Shown here: in pieces, positions 54,131 through 62,562 of the stretch
How the letters are laid out: every line of letters starts with the position of its first letter
Numbering within the stretch: the first letter of the stretch is position 1
Source of the DNA: Bacillota bacterium
Lineage (GTDB): Bacteria; Bacillota; Dehalobacteriia; UBA4068
DNA: 64,000 nucleotides
Assembly: GCA_024679955.1 (NCBI GenBank)
Contig: JAILCQ010000017.1
Location: 32,909-96,908, forward strand
Reading direction: 5' to 3'
Program-made: the position numbers and the translations under genes
The notes under the pieces: generated by a model
Databases searched by the model: none
Told to the model about the DNA's origin: nothing
Seen by the model: the letters and a program-made list of their open reading frames with translations, nothing else

Positions 54131-54499
54131 TTATTCCTGAGGGAGGATCTCCAGCCAGTAGCCGTCCGGATCCTGGATGAAGTAAATGCCCATATCGGGA
54201 TTTTCAAAGCAGATGCAGCCCATGGCTTCATGCAGGGCATGGGCCGCTGCAAAGTCGTCCGTCCGGAAGGCCAGATGGAATTCCTCCTCGCCCAGGTCAT
54301 ACTTTTGCGGATGCTCCTGCAGCCAGGTCAGCTCCAGCTGGAAATCCGTCTCTTCATTGCCGATGTAGCAAATCACGAACGAACCGTCCGGCGCCGTTTT
54401 GCGCCGCTGCTCACGGAGGCCCAGCGCCTTATCGTAAAAGGCCAGGGAGCGATCCAGATCGGTAATGTTGAAATTTTCGTGTATCATTTTGAATTGCAT
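54131..54499 (-). CDS. VOC family protein, lactoylglutathione lyase-like
   Basis: 122 aa from ATG 54499, 7 nt after GGAGG. Two beta-alpha-beta-beta-beta units with glyoxalase I features: MIHENFNITDLDRSLAFYDK ALGL, FQLELTW, FHLAFRTDD and GIYFIQDPDGYWLEILP. Probable metal ligands H, E, H and E are at the expected places. Likely detoxifies methylglyoxal or a similar aldehyde adduct. Confidence 0.85.
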   Translation of the reverse strand: MQFKMIHENFNITDLDRSLAFYDKALGLREQRRKTAPDGSFVICYIGNEETDFQLELTWLQEHPQKYDLGEEEFHLAFRTDDFAAAHALHEAMGCICFENPDMGIYFIQDPDGYWLEILPQE

Positions 54500-54747
54500 G
54501 GTTTTTCCTCCTGTTCTCAAGCAAAGTTTTATCGGATTTGCTCAACTCTGCGGATCTATACAAAAGGCGGCGAAGGCATGCGCCTCCCCAGGCCCCGCCG
54601 GGCCTGATCCGCCACGGCCTGCCCGGTTTCGCTGAAAACGAACATGGGGAGGAACAGCGACTCGAAATCACCAGAACCCGCCCGCATAAAAACGGATATT
54701 GGATATATCAACGCGATTATCCTGCAAAAGCGTAAAAAAACAAAGAA
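54500..54747. other. Gap between the glyoxalase-like gene and the CRISPR promoters
   Basis: An open frame ends at 54735 with RLEITRTRPHKNGYWIYQRD, coding-like but without a credible start or ribosome site; it may be a fragment. Nothing else recognised. Confidence 0.3.
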
Positions 54748-54821
54748 TTGGCGGAAAGTATTATACTTTATATAATAAAACTACCCGCGCACTTGCGCAA
54801 AGAGCGGGTTGCCTATATAAT
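54748..54821 (+). promoter_or_regulatory. Tandem promoters of cas12a
   Basis: P1: TTGGCG (54748-54753) and TATAAT (54771-54776). P2: TTGCGC (54793-54798) and TATAAT (54816-54821). Both have 17-bp spacers. Between them, ACCCGC/GCGGGT (54783-54809) forms a hairpin at the 5' end of the P1 transcript that also contains the P2 -35 box. Confidence 0.65.
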
Positions 54822-54914
54822 AAAAAACAACAAATACTTTTCTAAAGCGATACATAAAAATGCCATTTTGCCGTCTAAAAGAAGGCTGGATTTTTTAGAA
54901 AGGGGATTCATAAT

Positions 54915-57900
54915 ATGACCAATTTCTATTCATCTTTTACAAATCTCAGATCCGTTTCCAAAACGCTTCGTTTTTCCCTGAGCCCGGTCGGAAAAACAAG
55001 AGAGAACATCCGTTCTGCCAATATCATTCCCCAGGACGAAAAAAGGATGCAGGATTATCTGGTTTTAAAGAATGTATTCGACGCATATCACAAAGCCTAC
55101 ATCGATCAGCATCTGTGCAGAATACAGGGTGATTGGTCCGAATTGGCAAACGCCCTCGACGAACGGCAATCGGCCCCTGACGCCGATGCCTTGAACAAAA
55201 TGCAAGAGACATACCGAAAAGAGATATCCAATCTTCTTTCCGGCAAAGGAACGGGGAAAAACCAATATTTATTCCCTGCGGACGGCGACGGCGGCAGCCT
55301 CCTAGAGATGTTAGACCCCGCAGATATGATCAAACAGACGGTCAAAGAAAAAAAGGACGCCGAAAAAGGAAACCGGCCGCCGCAATATCTGATTCCGGAA
55401 TTTGGCCAAAATATTAAAGAAGTGGAACAGTTTAACCGATTTGCCGGATACTTCGAGGACTACAAGAAGACGCGGGAAAACATTTACGCCAGCGAAGGCT
55501 CTACTTCCGTCGCCCACCGTATCGTCCATGAAAACTTCCCGAAGTTCATGAGCAACGTTCATACATTCCGGCGGCTTCCCGAATCTCTGCGGCAGAAATT
55601 TGAGCATGATTTGTCAGAGCTGCTTGACGGCGCTTCTCTGGAAACGATGTTCGACGTCGACTATTTCAACGTCGTTCTGGCGCAGGCCGGGATTGAACGG
55701 TACAACACGCTGCTGGGCGGAAAGAAGGAAGAAAGCGGCGTAAAGCTTCAGGGCTTGAACGAGCTGTGCAATCTTGAGTTCCAGCAGGGGAATTTGCCGA
55801 AAAAGGTGGTCTTTGTCCCGCTCTACAAACAAATCCTTTCCGACCGGGAGAAGGCGTCGTTCCTGCCGGAGAAATTTAAGTCTGTGGAAGAAATGCTGGA
55901 GTCGATCGCCGATTACCGGCAAAGCCTTTCCAACTTAATGGCCTCGCAACACTGTTTGCTTGATGAAAATATGAGCACCGGCTATTGCGACGCCGGTCAT
56001 GTATATATAAGAAAATCCCAGTTGGCAAGCCTGTCGATGCTTTGCTTTAATGAGTGGAGCACGTTTCGGACTGCGGTGGAAGCAAAAGATGTTTACACGC
56101 TTTCCGAATTGCTGCAGGCCGCCGGAAAAGACATTCTGGAAGACGTTCGCCGCGAGCTGAACTTTTCTTTGGATTCTATAGATGAAGCCGGGGAGGCGCT
56201 TCTGCCGGTTCTTGAAAAGCAAACCCTGACGGAAGACGATTATGCCATCATCAAAGAATACCTGGACGCTGTCATCGCTGCGCAGCATATTCTGAAAGTC
56301 TTTGAAGCGGAGGATGACGCGGAAAAAGACCCGGTTTTCTACGGCGTTGCGGATATACTGAATGATGCGCTGCGGCAAGGCGTTCGCCTGTATGACCGGG
56401 TGCGCAACTATGCCACCGGCAAGCCCTACGCCGAGGACAAGTTCAGGCTGACTTTCTTCGCGCCGACATTGCTGAACGGCTGGGATAAAAACAAAGAACG
56501 CGACAACTGCTGCATGCTGTTCCGCAAGGACGGACTCTATTATCTGGGTATATTGAATGCAAAGAATAAACCGTTGCTGGATGAAGAAGCTGAAATCGAA
56601 GGCGCTTCCTACGAAAAAATGGTATATAAATATCTGCCGGAGCCGAACAAAATGCTGCCCAAGGTGTTCAATAAATCCCAAAAATGGATCGCTGCCCATG
56701 GATTGGACGACGATATCCGCGACGGATACGAAAAGGGTCTGCATAAGGTCGGACAGAGCTTTGACAAAGCTTTCATGCATAAATTGATCGATTATTATAA
56801 GGCTTGCATCTCGGAATATGAAGACTGGGCGACATTCAGATTCCGTTTTTCCGCTACAGACACATATCAAACAATGGCAGACTTTTATAACGAAATCGCC
56901 GCCCAGAGTTATAAGGTGTTCTTCACAAAGGTTTCCGAACAGCAGATCAACGCTGCGGTTGAGGCCGGTCAATTGTATCTGTTCCAGATTTATAACAAAG
57001 ACTTTTCCCCATATTCCCACGGCGCGCCGAATCTGCATACCCTCTACTGGCGCGAACTGTTCTCCGCAGAAAACTTGCAAAACCCGCTGGTCAAGCTCAA
57101 TGGCGAGGCGGAGATATTCTACCGCCATCCCAGCATTGCCAATCCCTTCCGCCATCAAAAAGGAGACGTCTTGATCAACAAAACGGACGCGGCAGGCCGC
57201 ACCGTGCCGGAAGACCGCTATCGCGCGGCGGCCACGGACGCCGCCAACGGTATGCCGGTCCAGGCGCTTCGCGCCTCCTATCCCGAGCTTATCTTCAAAG
57301 TCGCCGACCGGGAAATCGTCAAGGACAAGCGCTATACCAAAGAAAGCTTTGCCTTTCATGTCCCGTTGACCTTGAATAACGACAACAATGCCGGGTTTAA
57401 GCTGAATATGGCGGTTTGTGAAAAGCTGCAAAGCGACGGGGAATATTACATCATGGGTATCGACCGCGGCGAACGGCATTTGCTCTATATCAGCGTCATT
57501 GACCGGAACGGCCGCATCGTGGAGCAGCGTTCGCTGAATGTCGTGGGCAAGAACCGGGTGGATTATCAGGCCAAGCTGGACGCTCTGGAACGGCAACGGC
57601 AGGAGGCCCGGAAAAACTGGCGCGCCATTACCGCCATCAAGGAATTGAAGGAAGGCTATCTTTCCATGGCGATCCACGAAATCACGGAACTGATGTTGCA
57701 ATATCCCTGCATTCTCATTATGGAAGATCTAAACTTCGGCTTCAAACGGGGCCGGTTCCGCGTGGAAAAGCAGGTCTATCAAAAGTTTGAAAAGATGTTG
57801 ATCGAAAAGCTCGGCTTCTGGATGCAGAAAGACAAAGCCGCGGATGCGGCAGGCGGCATACGCCATGCTTACCAGTTGACCGAGTCGTTCCAGAGCTTCC

Positions 57901-58613
57901 AGAAGCTTGGCAAACAGTCCGGCGTGATTTTCTATGTCCCGGCGAACTATACCTCCAAGATCGATCCGAAAACCGGCTTTGTCAATCTCTTCGGTTCCCG
58001 GCAATTAACTTATACCAGCGTCAGCGCGGCAAAAGCCTTTTTCGGTACCATGCGGGAGATCGGCTATGACGCCCAGCGGGATTGCTACCGCTTTGCTTTC
58101 CGCTACAGCGACTATGACCTGTACCAACAGGATCATCGGGATTCCTGGACCGTATTTACCGCAGGCAAAGGCCGTATCGCCCATACCGTGAAAAACGGCC
58201 GGCATACCTTCGAGGAAATCGACGTTACCGAGCGAATGAAAGAATTGTTCCAACGCTTTGGCCTCGATCCCTATGCGGCGGATCTGCGCGGCGCGATCGA
58301 CGCGGCGGATAAAAAAGATTTTTTCTCCGAACTGCTCTGGCTGTTCAAGGTAACGGTTCAGCTTCGATATGAAGACAGCGAACAGGATTTCATCCTCTCC
58401 CCCATTGAAAAAGATGGCCGTTTCTTTGACAGCCGCCAAGCGAAAAAAGACGAACCGCAGGACGGCGACGCCAACGGCGCATATCATATTGCCCTGCAGG
58501 GGTTGCGGCTGGCCAGGGAACGCATCAAGGACGGCAGGGTGCAAAAAGATCCCAAAGGGAAGCAGACCTTGAACTGGCTCCGCTTTGCGCAAAGAAAGGA
58601 CTATCTTGAATGA
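54915..58613 (+). CDS. cas12a: CRISPR effector nuclease Cas12a (Cpf1), type V-A
   Basis: 1232 aa, the size of characterised Cas12a. N-terminus FTNLRSVSKTLRFSLSP is the WED-I start; REC lobes span about 25-520; the PAM-interacting region includes APTLLNGWDKNKERDN (about 520). crRNA-processing residues align with H800/K809/K860 of the Acidaminococcus enzyme: H747, K756, K803. RuvC catalytic residues: D850 (GIDRGERHLLYI), E937 (MEDLNFGF), D1185 (DGDANGAYHIA). Nuc-domain arginine R1151 lies in VQLRYEDSE. AAAGGGG is 9 nt before ATG. The stop overlaps the cas4 fragment (ATGA). Expected PAM is T-rich, 5' of the target. No interruption seen, so it should be active. Confidence 0.97.
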   Translation: MTNFYSSFTNLRSVSKTLRFSLSPVGKTRENIRSANIIPQDEKRMQDYLVLKNVFDAYHKAYIDQHLCRIQGDWSELANALDERQSAPDADALNKMQETYRKEISNLLSGKGTGKNQYLFPADGDGGSLLEMLDPADMIKQTVKEKKDAEKGNRPPQYLIPEFGQNIKEVEQFNRFAGYFEDYKKTRENIYASEGSTSVAHRIVHENFPKFMSNVHTFRRLPESLRQKFEHDLSELLDGASLETMFDVDYFNVVLAQAGIERYNTLLGGKKEESGVKLQGLNELCNLEFQQGNLPKKVVFVPLYKQILSDREKASFLPEKFKSVEEMLESIADYRQSLSNLMASQHCLLDENMSTGYCDAGHVYIRKSQLASLSMLCFNEWSTFRTAVEAKDVYTLSELLQAAGKDILEDVRRELNFSLDSIDEAGEALLPVLEKQTLTEDDYAIIKEYLDAVIAAQHILKVFEAEDDAEKDPVFYGVADILNDALRQGVRLYDRVRNYATGKPYAEDKFRLTFFAPTLLNGWDKNKERDNCCMLFRKDGLYYLGILNAKNKPLLDEEAEIEGASYEKMVYKYLPEPNKMLPKVFNKSQKWIAAHGLDDDIRDGYEKGLHKVGQSFDKAFMHKLIDYYKACISEYEDWATFRFRFSATDTYQTMADFYNEIAAQSYKVFFTKVSEQQINAAVEAGQLYLFQIYNKDFSPYSHGAPNLHTLYWRELFSAENLQNPLVKLNGEAEIFYRHPSIANPFRHQKGDVLINKTDAAGRTVPEDRYRAAATDAANGMPVQALRASYPELIFKVADREIVKDKRYTKESFAFHVPLTLNNDNNAGFKLNMAVCEKLQSDGEYYIMGIDRGERHLLYISVIDRNGRIVEQRSLNVVGKNRVDYQAKLDALERQRQEARKNWRAITAIKELKEGYLSMAIHEITELMLQYPCILIMEDLNFGFKRGRFRVEKQVYQKFEKMLIEKLGFWMQKDKAADAAGGIRHAYQLTESFQSFQKLGKQSGVIFYVPANYTSKIDPKTGFVNLFGSRQLTYTSVSAAKAFFGTMREIGYDAQRDCYRFAFRYSDYDLYQQDHRDSWTVFTAGKGRIAHTVKNGRHTFEEIDVTERMKELFQRFGLDPYAADLRGAIDAADKKDFFSELLWLFKVTVQLRYEDSEQDFILSPIEKDGRFFDSRQAKKDEPQDGDANGAYHIALQGLRLARERIKDGRVQKDPKGKQTLNWLRFAQRKDYLE

Positions 58614-58793
58614 ACGGGGAGTATCCGATCAGCATTTCGGCGTTGAATGACTTTATCTTTTGTCCCCTATCGATTTATTTCCATATGTTGTACGACGGCA
58701 TGGATAAAACCGTATATCAGAATAAAGCACAGTTGGACGGAACAAAAGCTCATGAAACCGTGGACGCGATCAGGCGCATAACGGCGTCTTATT
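58610..58793 (+). pseudogene. cas4: cas4, 5' fragment cut off by the CRISPR array
   Basis: ATG 58610 overlaps the cas12a stop, as in intact type V-A operons where cas4 follows cas12a. The first 55 or so codons read as a Cas4 N-terminus (ISISALNDFIFCPLSIYFHM, with the first Fe-S cysteine, and DGTKAHETVD, the RecB-type histidine). The frame then runs into the first CRISPR repeat and stops at 58861. The nuclease core, the remaining three cysteines and all of cas1 and cas2 are missing. Confidence 0.85.
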
Positions 58794-59271
58794 CTCTAAA
58801 GATTCCTTTTAATTTCTACTTGTGTAGATTACATTATAATTATTATCACTTACAGCTCTAAAGATTCCTTTTAATTTCTACTTGTGTAGATGTTTGCTGT
58901 GTAGGTAAAATACGAAACTCTAAAGATTCCTTTTAATTTCTACTTGTGTAGATAGAGGATTTACGATGCTTTCTTCCCACCTCTAAAGATTCCTTTTAAT
59001 TTCTACTTGTGTAGATCATGATTATCTACGGCAGCCCCGGCGTCGCTCTAAAGATTCCTTTTAATTTCTACTTGTGTAGATTCGCTGATGATATTGACAG
59101 GGCAAAAAGCTCTAAAGATTCCTTTTAATTTCTACTTGTGTAGATATATTGGTAATAGGATTCATTGCTACACTCTAAAGATTCCTTTTAATTTCTACTT
59201 GTGTAGATATTCAATTTCTACAGCTTCCGTTATGGCTCTAAAGATTCCTTTTAATTTCTACTTGTATAAAT
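58794..59271 (+). CRISPR. Type V-A CRISPR array, 8 repeats and 7 spacers
   Basis: 36-nt repeats start at 58794, 58856, 58918, 58981, 59046, 59110, 59173 and 59236. They begin CTCTAAAGATTCC and end AATTTCTACTTGTGTAGAT, the Cas12a crRNA handle with stem TCTAC/GTAGA and loop TTGT. The first seven are identical; the last ends ATAAAT, destroying the stem, which marks the trailer end. Spacers are 26, 26, 27, 29, 28, 27 and 27 nt. No leader lies before the first repeat. Transcription probably comes from the cas12a promoters. Confidence 0.98.
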
Positions 59272-59289
59272 TCTTGCATTTTGATTTTT

Positions 59290-59322
59290 CCTCTTTCGCC
59301 TACTGGGACAAAAGAGGTTTTT
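59290..59322 (+). terminator. Intrinsic terminator after the CRISPR array
   Basis: 7-bp stem CCTCTTT/AAAGAGG with a 14-nt loop and TTTTT tail, 18 bp after the last repeat. Confidence 0.65.
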
Positions 59323-59405
59323 CTGTTTTCATAGAAAATACGAACATCGTTTTGCCCGCCGCCCTTGCCCAGGTAAAGCGGCCGCATTTTTCCCAAACCA
59401 GCGTA

Positions 59406-59434
59406 TAGACTTGCTGCTCCTTTTATGCTATACT
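59406..59434 (+). promoter_or_regulatory. Possible promoter of the 255-aa lipoprotein gene
   Basis: TAGACT and TATACT, 17-bp spacer, about 115 bp before the start codon. Confidence 0.4.
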
Positions 59435-59548
59435 TGCAAATATAAAATGCGGCTTATCCCCTATACAAGCCAACAAACCGGCCCACGCCCCGATGCGGAT
59501 CAAAGCGGCGCCGCCGTTGAGATAAAAATAAACATAAGGAGCGCTCCC

Positions 59549-60316
59549 ATGACTATGAAAAAAATACTCACCGCCCTGCTGGTCCTCTTTCTCTGCCTCG
59601 GCCTGTGCGCCTGCGCAGGCGGCAGCGCCGGCGACGACCCCGCACAAATCGCCGGAAAGATCGACGAATTTATCGCCGACAACCAAAGCACCATAGATGA
59701 GCTCAACACCCAGTTTGCGGATTCTGTGGAATACGCCCTGGAGACGGAAGGCACCGACCTGGTCTTTTTGGCCAAATACCTGTTCGATGTAGATGGGGAG
59801 AGCATGTCCGATTCTTTCGGCAACAGCGATACCTATGTGCAGCTCTATGAACGGCTGAAACAGCGCACCGGCAGCGATATCGTCAGGCTGGTCGTGCGCG
59901 TCCTCAATAAGGACGGCGAAACCATCCACGAAGAAGTGGTGGACGAAAACTATACCGCCACGGAAAAAGAAGCCACCGACACCCTGGAAGACTTTGTCAA
60001 CAGCGAGGATTTCCAGTCCTCCATCGCCTCCGGCAGCACGGATAACGTTTCCATCAGCGCCCTTGCGGAAAACGGCGACACGGTGGTGATCGTTTACAAG
60101 CTGGCCCAGAAGATAGACCCCGCTCAGTACGACGCGGTGAAAGCCAATTATGAAGAAATGTTCAGCGACGGCGCCATGGAAGAATCCTTCCAATCCGTCT
60201 ACAAGCTGCTGTCTTCGGTCTATCCGGACATCGATCTGGGGATCAATCTGCGCATCACCGACGAAACCGACGCCACCATCTACGAAAAAGCGCTGGATCT
60301 CAGCGCCGCTGAATAA
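59549..60316 (+). CDS. Lipoprotein of unknown function (255 aa)
   Basis: AAGGAG is 7 nt before ATG 59549. Signal peptide with lipobox GLCAC (cysteine about 23). The mature part is helical and acidic: IAGKIDEFIADNQSTIDELN, SIASGSTDNVSISALAENGD, and a DUF4854-like fold common in clostridial lipoproteins (KANYEEMFSDGAMEESFQSV, then YKLLSSVYPDIDLGINLRIT). Role unknown. Confidence 0.72.
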   Translation: MTMKKILTALLVLFLCLGLCACAGGSAGDDPAQIAGKIDEFIADNQSTIDELNTQFADSVEYALETEGTDLVFLAKYLFDVDGESMSDSFGNSDTYVQLYERLKQRTGSDIVRLVVRVLNKDGETIHEEVVDENYTATEKEATDTLEDFVNSEDFQSSIASGSTDNVSISALAENGDTVVIVYKLAQKIDPAQYDAVKANYEEMFSDGAMEESFQSVYKLLSSVYPDIDLGINLRITDETDATIYEKALDLSAAE

Positions 60317-60342
60317 ACCTCCGGCAAAACCATGCCAGCACA

Positions 60343-60380
60343 AAAACAGCGAGTGAGAACATCCCACTCGCTGTTTTTTT
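60343..60380. terminator. Bidirectional terminator between the lipoprotein and rubrerythrin genes
   Basis: Perfect 13-bp stem AAAACAGCGAGTG/CACTCGCTGTTTT, 9-nt loop, T tracts on both strands; the genes converge here. Confidence 0.88.
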
Positions 60381-60438
60381 ATGATCTTTTCCTCTGGCAG
60401 AAGCAAAGCTGAAGCCACCCTAAGCCAAAAGAAAACCA

Positions 60439-60987
60439 TTAATAATTGGCTTGGCTGATCTCAAAGGAAGCTTGGGCCGCGCCGCAAACCGGGCAGATTT
60501 TGGGCGCCGCCGTGCCGATGTGCACATGGCCGCAATACCGGCATTCCCACATTTTGATTTCGCTCTTTTCAAAGACTTCGTTCTTTTCAATATTGCGCAG
60601 CAGGGCGCGATAGCGTTCCTCATGACGCTTTTCGATCTGCCCCACGCTTCTGAACCTGGCCGCCAGCGCCGGAAAGCCTTCTTCCTCCGCCGTTTTGGCA
60701 AAGCGTTCGTACATGTCTGTCCATTCCATATTCTCGCCGTCGGCAGCGTCGTTGAGATTCTCCACGGTGCCGTTGATACCGCCCAATTCGCGGAGCCAGA
60801 TCTTGGCGTGGACCTTTTCATTTTCCGCAGACTTTAAAAACATCTCCGCGATCTGATCCATGCCCTCTTTTTCCGCGATCTGCGCAAAATACGTATACTT
60901 GTTTCTCGCCTGGGATTCGCCTGCAAAGGCCTCCTGCAGATTTTTCTCTGTCTGCGTGCCGGAATACTTGTTCGGTTTACTGCCCAT
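60439..60987 (-). CDS. rbr: Rubrerythrin
   Basis: 182 aa. Ferritin-like di-iron domain with [20 protein letters not shown] and the ExxH pairs in NEKVHAKIW and EKRHEERY, then a C-terminal rubredoxin-like iron site CRYCGHVH...CPVCG. Rubrerythrin reduces peroxide in anaerobes. GGAGG is 8 nt before ATG 60987. Confidence 0.95.
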   Translation of the reverse strand: MGSKPNKYSGTQTEKNLQEAFAGESQARNKYTYFAQIAEKEGMDQIAEMFLKSAENEKVHAKIWLRELGGINGTVENLNDAADGENMEWTDMYERFAKTAEEEGFPALAARFRSVGQIEKRHEERYRALLRNIEKNEVFEKSEIKMWECRYCGHVHIGTAAPKICPVCGAAQASFEISQANY

Positions 60988-61075
60988 CGGTCATACCTCC
61001 TGATTTTTGTTTCTCCGTAAAACGGAGCCGCAAAGACGCCGCCGGAGTGAAAGACAACGCGAAGTTTATAACATT

Positions 61076-61104
61076 ATCATATCACGTTTCCCCACCGGTT
61101 TCAA
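61076..61104 (-). promoter_or_regulatory. Promoter of the rubrerythrin gene
   Basis: Minus-strand TTGAAA and TATGAT, 17-bp spacer, about 90 bp before the start codon. Confidence 0.55.
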
Positions 61105-61148
61105 ATCGAAAGCGTCGCGGTTTTGTGAAAGGCGCCGGGGCCTGCCGC

Positions 61149-61177
61149 TTGACGCGGCGATGATGATCGGCTAAACT
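61149..61177 (+). promoter_or_regulatory. Promoter of the phosphatase-like lipoprotein gene
   Basis: TTGACG and TAAACT, 17-bp spacer, about 45 bp before the start codon. Confidence 0.5.
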
Positions 61178-61220
61178 GATGGTATCGGAAAGGGATCGTA
61201 TCAAAAAAGAAGGTGTTTGC

Positions 61221-62432
61221 ATGAAGAGGATACTCGGAACCGTGCTTGTTCTCTTACCCTTGCTCTTTTTTACCGCCTGCGGAGAGCGGCCGGCCCCGGA
61301 AACGGCGGTAGGATACAGCGGGGCCCTGGGCCAAAGCGACGCTTCGGCGGACGCCCAACCGGCAAAACTGTTGACCGTAAATCTTTCGGTTTCTTCCGAC
61401 GAAGACGTGGTCTCCCATGACGAAAAATTCGGCGCAGCGCTGCTCAGCCTGAACCAGGAGGAATTTGAAAAACTGGGCTTTTGCCTGGGCGACGGCTGCT
61501 CCGTTCAGTTCCAAAACGGCTATGCCCTTGCCGACGTGCCGTACTATAACGGCTATTATGTAAAAAACGGCGCGCCGGTCATCGTCGCCTATCCCGGAGA
61601 CCCGTTTGTGCGCATCACCCTGAACAATATGGGCATCTGGGACGAGGCCGGATTGCGGGAAGGCGACAAGGTGACCATTACCTTGACGGAAGCGGGGAAA
61701 TATCTGCCCATCCAGGAAGCCCTGGGACAAATCTATTCCTTTGACCGGGCGGACTACCCCAGCGACGCGGTTTTTGCCAATTTCAGAGCGGTTTCCGCCG
61801 GCGATATCAAAGAAAACTTCCTCTATCGCGGCGCTTCTCCGGTGGACAACAGCCGGGGCCGGGCCGCCTATGCGGACCGGCTGCTGGAGCAAAACGGTGT
61901 GGGCTTCGTCATCGATCTGGCGGATTCCCAGGCGGATATGGAAACCTACATCGCCGCGCCGGATTTTCGATCCGCGTATGTAAAAAACCTGTACGAAAAC
62001 GGTTCCGTTGCGCTTCTGGATATGGGCTCCGCCTATACCAGCGCCGCCTATAAGGAAAAAGCCGTGCAGGGGCTGCGCGCCGCCTTATCCGCGGAAGGGC
62101 CGCTCTATATCCACTGCATAGAGGGCAAAGACCGCACCGGCTTTGTCTGCGTCCTTTTGGAAGCCCTGGCCGGCGCGTCCTACGACGAAATGGAAAAAGA
62201 CTATATGCGCACATACGAAAACTATTTCCATGTGTCCCAGGGGGAAACGCCGGAAAAATATGCCGCCATCGTCGATCTGTACTTCGTGCCCTTCATGGAA
62301 TACCTCCACGGTACCGGCGACGTCGCCGTGCTGCAAACCGCCGGTTACCGGGAAGACGCCGCCGCCTACCTGAAAGAGGGCGGCATGCGCGACGGGGAGA
62401 TCGCCGCTTTGCTGTCGCGCATCACGGAATGA
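61221..62432 (+). CDS. Tyrosine/dual-specificity phosphatase-like lipoprotein
   Basis: 403 aa from ATG 61221. Lipobox FFTAC (cysteine 17) predicts surface anchoring. The N-terminal third (about 50-185) is a SAM-hydroxide-adenosyltransferase-like or beta-barrel region of unclear kind (ISLNQEEFEKLGF-like, GDKVTITLTEAGKYLPIQEA). The C-terminal half has a Cys-based phosphatase loop HCIEGKDRTG (C299, R305) and LYRGASPVDNSRGRAAYADR upstream, as in the bacterial tyrosine phosphatase family 3. Presumably dephosphorylates an extracytoplasmic or imported phosphoester. Confidence 0.82.
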   Translation: MKRILGTVLVLLPLLFFTACGERPAPETAVGYSGALGQSDASADAQPAKLLTVNLSVSSDEDVVSHDEKFGAALLSLNQEEFEKLGFCLGDGCSVQFQNGYALADVPYYNGYYVKNGAPVIVAYPGDPFVRITLNNMGIWDEAGLREGDKVTITLTEAGKYLPIQEALGQIYSFDRADYPSDAVFANFRAVSAGDIKENFLYRGASPVDNSRGRAAYADRLLEQNGVGFVIDLADSQADMETYIAAPDFRSAYVKNLYENGSVALLDMGSAYTSAAYKEKAVQGLRAALSAEGPLYIHCIEGKDRTGFVCVLLEALAGASYDEMEKDYMRTYENYFHVSQGETPEKYAAIVDLYFVPFMEYLHGTGDVAVLQTAGYREDAAAYLKEGGMRDGEIAALLSRITE

Positions 62433-62562
62433 CAGCGGAAAAAGCCGCAAACCGCAGTACAAACCCATTGCGGAAACCGTTGCCAAGTCTCGCGGAACTG
62501 TGCTAATATAATACTTACGGATTGCATGATTCGATAGACTTTGAGAAAGAAGGAAAAACCAC

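Noticed and set aside
54538..54735. 65-aa gene upstream of cas12a
   Set aside because: No ribosome site, rare start codon and no recognisable family; listed only as a possible fragment.
54822..54914. tracrRNA or scoutRNA between the promoters and cas12a
   Set aside because: No anti-repeat to the CRISPR repeat was found, and Cas12a does not use one.
58688..58720. Array promoter inside the cas4 fragment (TTGTAC ... TATATC)
   Set aside because: 19-bp spacing and a poor -10 box; too weak to claim.
58794..59408. Peptides encoded across the CRISPR repeats (SLKIPFNFYLCR)
   Set aside because: Simple translation of the repeat units, not genes.
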